Source of the DNA: Gnetum montanum
Lineage: Eukaryota; Streptophyta; Gnetopsida; Gnetales; Gnetaceae
Assembly (NCBI GenBank): GCA_015680685.1
Contig: MNCI01009276.1
Span: forward strand, 326,890 to 390,889
DNA: 64,000 bases
Reading direction: 5' to 3'
Part shown: piece by piece, positions 11,488-23,800 of the stretch
Numbering within the stretch: position 1 is the stretch's first letter
Layout: each line of letters begins with the position of its first letter
Position numbers and translations under genes: made by a program
Notes under the pieces: model-generated
Seen by the model: the letters and a program-made list of their open reading frames with translations, nothing else
The model's database searches: none
What the model was told of the DNA's origin: nothing

Positions 11488-11605
11488 TTGTGTTACGTTG
11501 CGCCAAGTGCCAACTACCAACTCTATCAGACGCGTTATGGCAAGATAAGGGAATTAATTCAAGGGCACTCGATCGGTACATGTGCAAATCGAATTAGCAC
11601 AAGGC

Positions 11606-11612
11606 TATTTAT
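11606..11612 (-). promoter_or_regulatory. Candidate TATA box of MAP70
   Basis: On the minus strand CATAAATAGCC is centred here, about 120 bp upstream of the start codon, which would leave a 5' UTR of about 90 nt. Position and sequence fit a plant core promoter. It is inferred from sequence only. Confidence 0.45.
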
Positions 11613-11619
11613 GCGAGTT

Positions 11620-12600
11620 AGAAGCAAAGCACCAAAGAGATTGAACGCAAAGGCAGGTGGAGGGAGGGAGTAGTTAAATTGAAAAATGAAAATTGTTGCA
11701 GGTATCTCTCTACATCAAAACGCAAAAACTCAGGCTCAAGCCACGCTAAACCAACCGCAGTCTTATCTGTATTTTGCTTTTGCTTTTGCTTGTGTGTTCG
11801 GAAATTGCAATTCTGGTTGTTCCGTTGCGCTGAGCTGTGGCATGGCATGGCATGGCATAAGCATCTTTCTTTGTTGCATTGCGTGGCTTTTAACGCTGAC
11901 TTCACCTGTAAGGGCGCTGGATTGATTGAACCAACCTCTAAGATCCATAATCTGTTCATGTCGCCACTGCGTTCCTGCACAACTATGTTTTGGATGTTCT
12001 GAATTTGTCTGGTTGCTCATCATATCTTGGCCGCAACATAAATTTCACGCACCAACGTAACGCTTGCGCCTGCCGTCCGCGTCAGCGACGCAAGCAACAA
12101 AATAAGTTTACTTCACGTATGACGATGTTACTTTTTCTTACAATAATTGGACTCAACTCCGCGTCACTTATGACGTGTTGACACCTTTTATTTTTTTTAA
12201 TTGGGAAAGAGATGTTGTTTCCGCGACCATCTCACGATAAGAATTTAGAACGGCAGCAACAGTGCATAAAGCATGGTAGCATTGATTTTTGATAATCATT
12301 CATCAAATGATTGAAGGTTGACACACGTTCAAATTGAGCTTGCTTCTCGGTTGTGCTTGCGGTTGCAGTTGTGCTGGTGAGATAAGTTTGGATTACAAAT
12401 GACGAAAGAAGCAGCTTCTTCGTAGGCCTTCGTAACAATGATGATGTGGTTATCATCCACATGTTAGGCCCTCCACGCCGAAGTTTATTAAAAGAAGAAG
12501 CGCACAAGACACGAGGGTGGCTAAGCTTGGAATTTGACGTATACATAGATGTGTACCCTCTTTCGTATGGTATTATACAGTTTATTTTCTTAAAAGTGTA
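11620..12600. other. MAP70 upstream region, CpG-containing, with TGGCA repeats
   Basis: Unlike the flanking repeats this stretch keeps CpG dinucleotides, for example CCGTCCGCGTCAGCGACGC at 12074-12092, in line with unmethylated promoter DNA. A pentanucleotide repeat (four TGGCA units) lies at 11838-11858. Open frames here on both strands have no recognisable protein features. I call no second gene. Confidence 0.45.
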
Positions 12601-13440
12601 TGACGTAGTGTTTAAAAAGTAGGGTAATATATTGGATCCACGATCAGCAAGTTGAAATGACTCATATTTAAAGTTAGAAAAATTATATCTAAAACTATTA
12701 ATTCTTTTTTAATATTAAGTTTTGATATAAAAGTCATGGTGAGTCAAGTTTGCAAAATTCTAATTCGACAATTAATAGTTGATTCAGTGATCTATCACCA
12801 CATCGAAAAACTATGGTATGTAGGAAGCCTATATACAAGTAAAATATCAATAGCTGAAAGTATGTGGGGGGTTTCTAAGGCTGGTTTCTTGCTTAATGAC
12901 ATTGATGCCAAGAATACACTCTTGGCCTTATTAGATATAAATAGCTAAGCTAGTAGCAACGGTGTGCTAATTGTTAAGAGATATTGCATAACAAAAAGCT
13001 AATTGTGAAGAGACCTATATAACAAGAAGTATTAATCATAAAGATACCTTGCATAAATAAAAATACTTTGCAAGATTGTTACTGCAATCATAGGACTATT
13101 TGTACATGGCTAGAACAAAACAAAGATTATTATATCTACCATGGGTTAGGCTATATGAACTTGTTGATGTTCATACAATGCAACCTTTGATGCAAATAAT
13201 CAATGGTAGCTTGTACATTTGTCTATATTGGACATGTGACACATCGAGCTATGACCGTCCAAAGCTAATGATGACCAAAACAATTTGCAACAATGTTTAC
13301 ATTTGTATTTGTTGACATTCAAGATAGCAAGCTACATTAGGATTACTGTGATTTAAGACTCTTAAACATTCCATATGTCATGCTTCATTAGAAATAGCAA
13401 TCATGCAATGATCTCTTTATCACTTAAATCATCATCATTA
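12601..13440. other. Interval without recognisable genes
   Basis: AT-rich sequence between the MAP70 upstream region and an RTE-type LINE remnant. Small open frames at 12736-12948 and 13100-13315 show no conserved motifs. A short repeat of AAGAGA-containing phrases near 12975-13060 is the only structure seen. Confidence 0.45.
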
Positions 13441-13449
13441 TCATGCTAG

Positions 13450-14060
13450 CCTTGTCCCAGCAAAAAGGAGTAAGCTACATGAATTTTATGTTTGCCATTT
13501 GCCTCTATAAAGAGCTAGATATTTGTTTATTTGTAGTTTCTTCAAATCACTTTTTATCATTTTTCCCATGTCTTTTTTGATCTTTCTTTCAATGGCTTTC
13601 CTAGAAAAGTGATGTAGTAACTTTTATTTATAGGCTCGTTGTCTAATATTCGTTGTATATGTTTGAACCATCTAAGTCACCATTCTTGTAGCTTATCTAA
13701 AATAGAAGCCACTCCAAGTCATCCTCTGATGTTTGTATTATGTAGTTTATCTCTTCTAGGAACATTCAACATCAATTGAAGTATTTGCATTTCTGCCACA
13801 CTGATTTGTTATTCATGCTTCTTTTGTACAGCCCAACATTTAGTATCATATAAGATAGCAAGCTTGATTGGTGTCCTATAAAATTTCTCCTTTAATTTCA
13901 TTGGTATTTTTTTATCACATAGAACACTACTAGCTTGTCTCCATTTTGACCATCCTACCTCAATTCTATTTCTGATATATTTATCAAATTTACCATATAA
14001 TTGGAGGATTGATCCTAGGTAGTGAAAGTGTTATCTATGCCATTCATCAAATCATTGTAT
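13450..14060 (-). pseudogene. RTE-type LINE reverse transcriptase, C-terminal remnant
   Basis: Translated on the minus strand with frame changes, the segment shows the tail typical of plant RTE non-LTR elements. That is a region around IRNRIEVGWSKWRQASSVLC, then a LYDTKCWAVQKKHE-like stretch, VAEMQILQLM, and LGVASILDKLQEWWLRWFKH. The family normally reads close to YGAECW, VAEMRMLRWM and LRWFGHVQRR. Many stops and indels show it is dead. No catalytic RT core remains. Confidence 0.65.
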
Positions 14061-14652
14061 TGAAAAATTGTTGTTGCATGCATAGCCTATACAATGAAAC
14101 ATTCCACTATCACTATATAAATGCATTTGCCCCAAAAAAACTCTAGCCATTGCCTACCTCAAAAAGGTTCTACCAAAATGATAATAATGAATATTAATAT
14201 GCATGATTCAAGTAATGTTAAAATTAACATGGCAATTGACACAAGAACCAACATGTGATTTTATTAATTTAAACAATATGCATGGAGTGGATAGTTATGT
14301 ATAGCATATACATGACTCTATAGAATGTACATGTCCATAAGGAGAGTTAATTAGAGAATATGTCATCAATAATTGGGGGGGAGGGGGGGGGGATGGTTTG
14401 TTGTTAAAAAGTCCATGATGTCTTGGACACTTTTTATTGGAGTGCTCTTTATAGTTGTATTTGGTATTGAAGGCATGTTCAATGATGCTGAGTGTATTAA
14501 AGATGGTTGATAAATTGAGATTTCATCTAGCATTGAGGGATTCATCACTAAGGGGTTGATGGCATCTTTAGCCATTTCATACATTATTGGAGCCTATTGT
14601 GTGAATGCGGTATTTGTATTAACGCTAAATATGGTATTTGCATTGGTGATTC
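14061..14652. other. Unassigned interval left of element F
   Basis: No recognisable coding sequence. It contains a G-rich homopurine run at 14378-14394 and a Pro-ended minus-strand open frame at 14366-14584 without known motifs. The target-site copy ATGGA at 14653-14657 marks the left edge of element F. Before that insertion this DNA continued into 30016 onwards. Confidence 0.4.
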
Positions 14653-14657
14653 ATGGA

Positions 14658-16260
14658 TGAAACACCACCAAATTTGGGCCACTAGGTCTCAATTGCAAAT
14701 TTGTCTAAGTGTTGGGACTAGAAAAATTTTTCTGAGTGTTGGGCCTACACTTCCCACTACTGGGACTATGCTCTAGAGCATAGTCAACATAGTCTACAAC
14801 ACAAGTCTAGATTTGCAAGATTTTTCTAAGCATTGATAACAGCTGCAAAATTTTCTAAGTGTCTTGACTATGCTCTCACTATTGACCATAGTTAGTATAG
14901 AAATGATCAGTTTTGCAAATTTGCCTAAGTGTTAAGCCAAAAGCTATCAGGCTAGGTTGGCATGGAAGAAACAATTCAATAGATTTTCTAACTTTTGAGG
15001 CTATGCTCCCTACTACACTCCAGAGCATAGTTAGTGTAGTCTAGAGGAAAACATCAATTTTGCAAGATTTTTCTAAGTGTCAAGGCTATGCTCTCACTAC
15101 CAGGACTATGCTCTAGAGCATAGTCAACATAGTCAACACTGGAACATACTTTTGCGAAATTTGCCTAACTATTGGACTATGCTCAAGAGCGTAGTTAGCA
15201 TAGTCATGTAGAATTGCCTCCAGAAGTCTCTAGAACTTGGCATTGGCCTTCATCTCAGCTCCAACATTTCTTTGGCAAGCAAGATCAGCAATTTGCATTT
15301 CTTTGGCATCCCTTATTTGCCCCCAAATTGTACCTATGCTAGACACCACACAAGAGAGTGGACAACATAGTCCCAAAACATAGTCTTCAAAATTGCTCTA
15401 TTTTGCATTATTTTAGGTACAATGCGGTCTGTTTGGCATTTGCACATGTAGTCTTGGTAGTGTAGTCACAGTTTGGCAATCTCACGGGGTCCATTGGAGC
15501 ACATTGGTAGAACATCATTTGCATTAGTGGGAGCGTAGTTAGGGCTAGCATTACCCCTTTGTCACATGGCACCTGATCCTCAATTTGTGCTAACCTCAAG
15601 CCTATAAATACCCTAGCACTCAATGTTATAGGGTTGGAAAAAATTGAGCATTAGCATTTTGGCATTTTGTATTTGAGCACACTTGGCATTTTATTGAATA
15701 CTATTGCACACCACCACAGCACTGTTGCATACCCACCTTGCACATTGCAGACCACCGTAGCCTACAAGACACCGTGGTAGCCAACCTGGTAGGCCCAAAC
15801 TTCATGATAGCCATCAGTCTTCATAGCCCAAACACCTTGAGACTATGACTACGTTGGTTATTGCACCTGTCTACACACCACATACCTCGTCACCTTTCTT
15901 TGTAGTTAACTACATTCCTTCCCATTTAAGGTGGTGCTACTTTCTCTCTTGCTTACTCCCTATGCATTTTTTGACATTTTTACTCACATTTTTCAATGTT
16001 TTTCTACACATATTAGTGTGTTTGCATTGAAAAACTCAACTACACTCACCCTAGTTGACACTGTGGACATTGCAAACATCATGCAAACCCTTTGCATTCA
16101 TTTTGGTGTAACGCCTCATAAGTCCTAGTTTGATTGACAAGATCATTTTGGGCACCTTGCTTCCATTTCTAGTAGGCCCTCACACAAATGTAGGGTTGAG
16201 TTGTATGATCGTGAGCCTCTTGATGTACCATTCCAGCCTCTGATGTTTTTGGTCACTACA
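14658..16260 (+). repeat. 5' LTR of element F, 1603 bp
   Basis: Begins TGAAACACCACC and ends GTCACTACA, matching 28397-30010 along its length. A TATA box (CCTATAAATACCC, 15601-15613) places the transcription start near 15635. U3 carries repeated palindromes built on GACTATGCTCT and its complement (perfect 22-bp copies at 14764-14785 and 15104-15125; imperfect ones nearby). Confidence 0.9.
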
Positions 16261-16266
16261 ATTTTC

Positions 16267-16285
16267 TGGCGCTAGAAGGAGGGCC
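16267..16285 (+). promoter_or_regulatory. Presumed primer-binding site of element F
   Basis: TGGCGCTAGAAGGAGGGCC follows the 5' LTR after six bases (ATTTTC) and is absent after the 3' LTR, so position fits a primer site. I cannot match it confidently to a named tRNA. Confidence 0.45.
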
Positions 16286-17925
16286 TCCAACATTTCCTTC
16301 TACTGTCTTCCTTGGTTATTTCCTTGCATGCTCTCTCCACCATTGTTGCTAGCTCCACGTTAGCATAGACTTCATACCCCTATGGACCTACTTTGGTAGT
16401 AGCTAGATCTCAAGCTAGCGCAAGAGTTGTTTGCAAACCATTGGTGTAGATTGGACCCCATTGTCGATTCCCTTGGAACCCTGCTTGACAACACTAGAGC
16501 GTATACCTTATACTTAGCCAAATTTTGGATGCTTAGGAGAGCGTAGCTAGCTCTCAACATAGAAAGTGTAGTTAGCTCTAGCATAGTAAGCGTAGTCCTA
16601 GAGTTAGCCATTTTTTTTGATAGTTTACACTTAATTACTTTTTCTACATTTTTTACACTTAGCCATTTTTAGTAGTTTTATACTTAGTTACTTTTTTTGC
16701 ATTTTCGCACTTAGTTGTTTTTTTTCTAGTTAGCAGAGTTAGCCTTTTTTGTACCTTTTACAAACAACAACTTTTGCATCTCCCCCTTACATCATGAATC
16801 CCAAGTAGTCTTCGATCTTTGCTTCAAGTGCAGTTGTTATCTGGCCCATTGAGCAAGAAATCCTAATTGACCATCCTCTCAATCTTGTCATAGAATAGAG
16901 GTAATCTTTTAGGTTGTGCAACTTACCTCCTAAGTACATGGTGTTCAACAACGAGCAATATAACTTTTTTTGCATGAATCTCCAAGCAGGTTTTTATGTA
17001 GACCACCAAGAAATGGAGGCCAAACATAGTTTTGAGCTTATACACCAAAATGGGAAGGAATACTTTCCCTTCACTATGGACTTCATTCCACTCATGAAGC
17101 CTACCAGTGGATACTGGATAACCTCATCTGAAACCTCGAGCATGAGGCAGGGACTGACTACAAGGAGCCCCTGCAGGAGGAGCTCGATGAGTTTGAAGCT
17201 CGATCTAAGCATGATGACTCATTTCACACCTCATTCCAGCAAACAACCTCTACTTTCATTCCTCCATTATCTCACCCATCTATCTTTTTGGAGACAGTTG
17301 TTAATTAAGTGTCATTGCCTAGGTTCACGCTTGGGTGGTGACCCACCAAAGACAACAAACATACCAAGATGTTGCACATCCTTTTAGTTTGCCTTTTTTT
17401 CATACCTTCATAGCCTATGTAGCCTATTTAGCCTGTTCATCCCATTCCATCATCTGTACTAGAAACCGTTACACCTATGCATCCTTACATGCACACTGTG
17501 CACATTCCTCTGCCACATACAACTCAAGCATCTTTCATCTCGCCTATTGTGTCAGCATCCTTCACAACTGCGTAGGCATCCTACATCCTACCTATCATGT
17601 TGATGCCCTTCACAATGGCCCAACCCATAGACTCGTGGTGGGATCCAACCAATGTGTCCGTGACATAGCCCATGCAATAAGCATTTTGCATGGTCACATA
17701 ACTTGGAGCCAAGTCATGGGCCATCCAAATAACATAGCAAGTAGCACAACCCATGTAGCCCGTTGCAACCTCGCCAAGTTTGGATTAAGCATTTCAACTT
17801 ATTCAGACTCTCACTGAAGAGGTCAAGTGGCTCAAGGCTACCTCCTCTAAAATAGTCCATGTGATCGACTTCTACCAGGATAATCCAATCAGTCTTGTAG
17901 TTCCACCACTGGCACTACCCACGAG
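16286..17925 (+). other. Element F leader and upstream gag region, no clear protein
   Basis: Sequence between the primer site and the recognisable gag core. Open frames are short and overlap on both strands, and no motif is visible. Around 16490-16610 it again holds fragments of the AGCGTAGTT/GCATAGT repeat seen in the LTR. Confidence 0.4.
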
Positions 17926-18700
17926 GTCTGGTTACTCCAATTCATTAAATACAATGGTGAAGGGATCCCAATGCCCATCTAGTGACCTTTTTGTCTAAAT
18001 GCCTCTTACTATAGGTGTGGCCATAAATGATCATTCATGTGTTCACCATGTCCTTGATCGACAAGGCACTAGATTGGTACCATGTGCTTCCCAAGGGCTC
18101 CATCTCTTCTTTTGAGGAGTTTCTCACCCAATTCGTCACACACTTTAAGTATAACTTGAAACCTGAGGCAACCCTAGATCATTTGATGCAAGTTAAGCAA
18201 GGCCACTTAGAGCCCATGCAAAAATTCATTCAATGCTAGAGAGCATCGCTCAATGAGATCTATGAGCCCATTATGGAAACATACCTGCTTGCCATTTTTA
18301 AGGGTGCAATGAATGACTTCATTAAGTCAAAGTTGTATTACCTTGCCTTGCAATCCTTGAGCCAAGTATTTACTCAAACCAAAAGCATTTAGGATAGGGC
18401 AGAGGCCAACAAGAACCTGGCCTACGTGACCTATAAAAACTTGCATTCAAAGAAAGAAAAATACAAGGACAAGGGAAAGTAGGAAACCACAACTCTAGCA
18501 ATGATGGCCAATGAGGCTAAGCCAAACAATGCCAAATCAATGGCCAAGCCACCCAAGGCCCTAGCTAACAACAAGTTGGCTCTAGCACTGCAACAAACAA
18601 CTAGATTGCATCGTTGGTGGCCATGACACTAGTTGTCCCAAGGCCAAACTTTGAGTGCAAGGACCACTTAAAGTACACACCATTACTACTTAAGCTGTTA
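17926..18700 (+). pseudogene. Element F gag core
   Basis: The segment 18027-18239 reads SLIDKALDWYHVLPKGSISS, then a Phe-rich stretch with FVTHFKYNL. This is the gag pattern of plant gypsy elements (Ala-x-x-Trp-Tyr-x-x-Leu, then Ser-Phe-x-x-Phe and Phe-x-x-x-Phe). Around 18600-18650 a damaged zinc-knuckle-like CIVGGHDTSCPK occurs in another frame. Stops interrupt the frame on both sides. Confidence 0.65.
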
Positions 18701-19779
18701 AACCTCTTGGATCAACTACTTCATGCTGGACACATCCAGTATAAGTAGATGTCTAAGGATGCTTGTAAGCAGCATGACTGATACTGCAAGATCCTTAAGA
18801 ATCCTTCAACCACACTGCCAAATGAGCCTCTAGCCCCTAAGCATTTTAGAATAGACTAATTTTGCTAGCATCACCAATTACTTGGTCACAATACAAATTT
18901 TTGCATGGCCTTATAGGATGACATACACTGCATGATTGGCAGGGGCGAGCTGGTCCTTGATGCAACCAAACTAGTTCATCCCCAAAATCAATCAATGAGG
19001 GTCTACAAGAACCCTCTCAACACAAGCAGTGTAGGGTACACTAGGGCCTCCTCTTCCTCAACCAGTTTGAGGACCTATTTTGTTGTCAGGGCACCACCTT
19101 AGGCACCCATAACACCTTTTGTCATTAGGGTCCCATAACATGTTTCCCAATCATCCTTTGTTATAACGGTGTTGCAACATGTGGACTCCCCACCTACTAG
19201 AAGTTTGATGGTGGAAAATGCATCAATCCCTACTCACTCGAGGTCCCATCTTGCAAGCAACACCAATAGGCAATCGAGATGACAACCCGAGAGGCCCAAT
19301 CAGCACCCCAATCAAATGCTTAGGCATCACCAAGAGCAAAGGGCAATAGGTCCACTGAAGCTAGTCCTCTTGTCCTCTATTCCAATGGCTAGATCAACCA
19401 AGAAGATCACTAAGGCTCCAAAATAGGCAAGGAAAGCAAAGCCTAAATCTCCTTCACAAGAGATTTGTCTCTTGGACTACATGGAGGAGATGAAGGCCAA
19501 CAACAAGGTAGCAAATAGCAAAAAGGACTTCCTTGACACATTGGCATAATTCAAATAGGCTTTAAAATAAAAAATACAATACTAAGCCTGTACAACCTGA
19601 TAATGACCTCCTTTTCCCATCGTGAAGTGTTAGTTCATATGTTGACTTCCATTCCTATTACAAAGGACATTCCAGCAGATGAATAATCCATCCATGCTAT
19701 GATATTTCCCCCTACTCCATAGGAGTCGAGTTCAATGCCCCTAACATTTTGTGATGAGGCAATCAAGGTGGACCCTAAG

Positions 19780-20360
19780 AAGGATCAAGTCATTATTGCA
19801 CCAATGTTTATCACAATCTATATGGGATAGCGTAGAATCCATAGGTTGCATGCCAATGATAGGATGACAACTAATGTCATCCCATACATATTCATTGACA
19901 AGTTGGGCCTTGCCAACCAAATCAAACCCACAAAGATGACATGCCTAAAATCTTTCAACAAGTCACGTGTCATCATAAGGGGAATAGTCATGATAGCCTT
20001 CATGGTAGGGGAGAAATTCCCTATCACTGTAGAGTTCATTGTCATCAAGGAGATGCCTAGATTCAACCTAATCTTGGGTAGGTCCTAGCTCACCCAACTA
20101 CGGGCTCTCTCCTCCCTAATCCACCAAGAGATCTACCTTCTATATGAAGGTAGAGAGGTTATCATCTATGGTGACAATGCAGCCCCTCTGACCATTAGTA
20201 ACATTGACATTGAACAAGGGTCAAAGGTGGAGTTCCCAAATGATGCACCTCTCTTGAAGGATGAAGGTGAAGCATGTGAGGCAAACCAACTTGAGGAGCC
20301 AAAGGGAGCCACTAACCTCCTAAAAGATGCTTTTTGGTTAGAACTACTCTTTGACATAGC
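19780..20360 (+). pseudogene. Element F aspartic protease and following linker
   Basis: The translation from 19846 resembles the retropepsin region of large gypsy elements: TTNVIPYIFIDKLGLANQI, TCLKSFNKSRVIIRGIVMIA, then FIVIKEMPRFNLILGRS, the usual pattern around the second half of the protease fold. The expected catalytic D-T/S-G is not intact; the matching place reads HANDRMTTN. After the GRS stop the frame continues with LRALSSLIHQEIYLLYEG and an acidic tail. RT would be expected next but is not found. Confidence 0.6.
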
Positions 20361-20689
20361 TGAAGAAGGTTAGGATGAGTATCGCATTGTACTGTCTAGG
20401 CCCTATGCATCTCCTAACCGATACCAAATTAGGAAGTAATTGTGCAACTAAGGCATCCCCTTGGTCCAACATGCGCTAGGTGCCTACCTACCCCCACTTC
20501 TACATACTTTGCCTATTTGCATTTTGCTTGCATTTTACATTTAGCTTGGTTATTTGCATTTTTGACATTATTTGCCTCATTACACATTCATTTCTTTTGT
20601 TTGTGCAGTTTTTCTTAGTTTACATTTTTGCTTGCTTAAGTTTAAAATACATAAAATTCAAAATTACCAAAATAATACCATGGCCTAAA

Positions 20690-20880
20690 AAGGCCTTAAA
20701 CTATCGCATGGTCCACCATGGCCTAAAACTGACAATCTCCCTTCCATCACATGGCCCAGAATGGCCTAAAACTACCAACATGGCCCACCATGGTTCTAAA
20801 CTAGCATCGCATGGCCCACCATGACCTAAAATTGGAAACCTTTTTCCTTATATCGCATGGTCCAAAATGGCCTTCAACTA
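20690..20880. repeat. Short degenerate repeats with CATGGCCCACCATGGCC
   Basis: Five imperfect units spaced 30-50 bp contain CATGGYCCACCATGGCCTAAAACT-like sequence, each with an internal near-palindrome. They mark the junction between the protease tail and the antisense gene remnant. Confidence 0.6.
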
Positions 20881-23800
20881 CCATTATCTTTGTCCATGAG
20901 GTCCATGTGGGAAACCTCATGGAGAATGTGGCAAACAAAGCCTCCCCTAAGGTCGTAATACTCTCCTTCTCTAGGGAACCACTAACCACTATGTGACAAG
21001 TAAATATTTTGAAGGCCTGTCTCCTGCCAATCATCTCAACAAACATCTCAAGGAAATGGTGGTTGACGAACTCTTCCTTGAGCTACTGAAGATATGCATC
21101 TCACTCATGCTTATAATGGTGTTTGTGGTTCTTTTGTGTATACCCCCACTTGCACACCTTAGTAGTAAAATTCTTCCAATCTTGGTTTTTCTAGGCAAGC
21201 AGGTCCATCTGCAACTATTACTTAATGATCCTTGGGGTGGCCTCGTTCTTGCTCCAGATGGTCAACCAGTACCTGGCATAGTTGATCTTTGCGATTTGCC
21301 AAGTACTATCTCCCCATGATCAAGCTACCAAGAAGTCATATCGAGACTAAAGGTCCTTGATCTTCATGTCTTGGCTTGACACTCTCTGCTAAAGTTTGTG
21401 CATGCATTTCCATAGGTGCTCATTTGAGTGCCTATAGACCCATAATGCTTTTGCGTAGGAAAGTGTGCACTTATTGGCTGCCTCATACACATAGTGAGGT
21501 ACCTGCTCCACTTTAGGAGGGTACTCAGGGACGAAATCTACTTTAGCCACCTGGTTTAGATCCCAGCAAAGCTTAGAACCTATTGGCATGCAAAGAGCAA
21601 ATCAACATTAGCCACATACTAAGTGTTAAAATTAGTAAAGTAACAAAAGAAAAAAAACAACATGCATACAAATCTTGGGATTCGCCTACTGTAGGCGATT
21701 AACCATGTCCTCTATGATGCCTTCCATGAAGGAAAACGTGTTTAGTGTTTCTACCCATGGCTTCATGTAGTAGGTAGGCATGAATGGTGGACCACTAGCA
21801 GGTACATTTGAGGCTGCAACCCAACAATAAAATTAGCATACAACTAAATAGCCAAAGATGCAAGAGCGAAAGAGCAACAACATATGGCAATTTAAGGCAC
21901 CTACCTAGCAAGCCCTCAGGTGTGAGAGAAGGGGGATCTCCTAGCTATATATCATCGAAGAGGCTAGCAAAGTCATCCTTATTAGGGTGAAACAACCACT
22001 CCACCTCAAAATACTAGAGGATCTCTATAGCCTTATGCAACTCCTCCCTATGTGCTTTCCCCTCCTCAAGTTGAGGAGAGGCTACCTCTACTACTATCAT
22101 CGCTGCTACTTCAATAGCCCCCTCATCTAATTAACAAACATAACATTTTAGCATTAGCATAACATAAAAGTATAAACATAAAAAAAATATAAAAAGAATG
22201 CCTCTATACATGTACTAACTTGTAACATCTATGCGCGTGCTAGGGATCTTGAGGTAGATCTTCTTAATGCCCACCTATCCAACTGTAGGTGCAACCTCCG
22301 TTATTAGGTGAGGCCTCTTGATCTTTGCCTTAGATGGTCCCACCATTTCTACAATATAGTGGTTAGCCTTGTTCACATCCCCAACAATAATTGGGGGACA
22401 CTCACCCGCACTATCATGGAAATAGTGTGACCATCCCAAGTGACCTTTGGTCGTCACTAAGTATGACTCATTGATCCCCTTTGGGAGGTCTTGTGAGTGA
22501 GTGGTTATGAACATGTGCTTTACCCAAGGCTTAGACAACTACTCATACTCTTGCACTACCCATTTCCTGCTATCTTGAACCACCAGGAGCTATGAGAACC
22601 TTTGCAGAGATGTTGCAAAGAATGTGAAGTGTACGTGAGACCTCTCTTGGAGGTTGTAGCATGGCCTGGTGATCTCTACGTGTAGTCCAATGGCAATGTA
22701 GGAGGCCTAGTTGAACCTCATTTCCTCTTGTAGCACCTCCTTCATCATCCATGCCTACTCCACCCTAAGGATTCTTCCTTGGAAGAGAAACTTTGGAAAG
22801 GTGTGAGCACTAAAGAGAGGGTAGAGCTCCCAGACCTCAAGCACATGCACATCTTTAATCAAGATGCCTTTGTGAGATCAAGTGGCTTCCAACTAGTCCT
22901 CAATCTCTCCTTTGCGGTTCACCTTCTTGTTGGCCTTGTCAACAACCATGGGCCATCAAAGGAAAGGCCAAAGAGGTTAGAGAAAAAAGCCTCATTGAGG
23001 TCTAGAACTACCCTCACTCCATGCACATGGGTGATGAAGTGGTAGACATCACTACTAAAGGAGTCTATAATGGTGACCATTTCAGCCACCAAAATGCTTG
23101 GCCTAAGGGCTAAGAAAAGGTCCATCAATCCAACATGCATGAGCTGACTGGTCAACACCTCTAAGACTTGGTGGCATAACCAATGTTGCGCAGCCTCCAC
23201 ATCACCATATTTCATGATGAGGATGGCCACAGTGTAGCCTATGGCTACCATCATCACCTCTCCTGAAGCAACTGCAATTGTAAGAAAGGTAAAAATAACG
23301 CTAGCATTATGCAAAGGCAAATCAACAAGTGTATGTGAGCAATCATTCGAGCCAAAATGATTGATACTTACATGGAACAAATGGTGTGCAATATGGAGGT
23401 GGTCATGCAAGTAGCTCCTTGAGGTTAAGCTCACCACTAGCCCACCCCTCATCAAGCCAATCATAGATCCTACACTACCCAAATGCCTTCAAGTACCTAA
23501 TAGGGTAATCCTTTAGGTCAGGTCCCAACTACTCTAGGGCAGCCTCCCAAACATTTCAACTAGAGGAGAACACCTCTAGGGTGGTACAAATCAAGGAAAG
23601 AGCCTCATCCTCATTGTGGAGAGCCTAAGCATCAATTCTAAATTTTGTAGTAAGCATGAGTAGTTAGCAGTTAGCAAATTTAGCATGAGCCTATAGCAAG
23701 GAATATAACACAAAAAACCATAAGAGCACCTACCCTCCTATGCTATACACTATTCTAGATGGGTTTTCGAACAAAGCATGCACATGCAAAGCAACAAAGA

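Noticed and set aside
11242-11520. Longer MAP70 start beginning 11 residues upstream of MASQSF
   Set aside because: The upstream codon at 11518-11520 is TTG, not ATG; the first in-frame ATG is at 11485-11487.
11679-12023. Overlapping open frames on both strands of the MAP70 upstream region
   Set aside because: They overlap each other in four frames, and part of the translation comes from the TGGCA repeat and homopolymer-like TTTGC runs.
12232-12546. 104-codon open frame on the minus strand upstream of MAP70
   Set aside because: No domain, no plausible splice context and low-complexity Ser/Thr/Lys content; probably chance in CpG-retaining promoter DNA.
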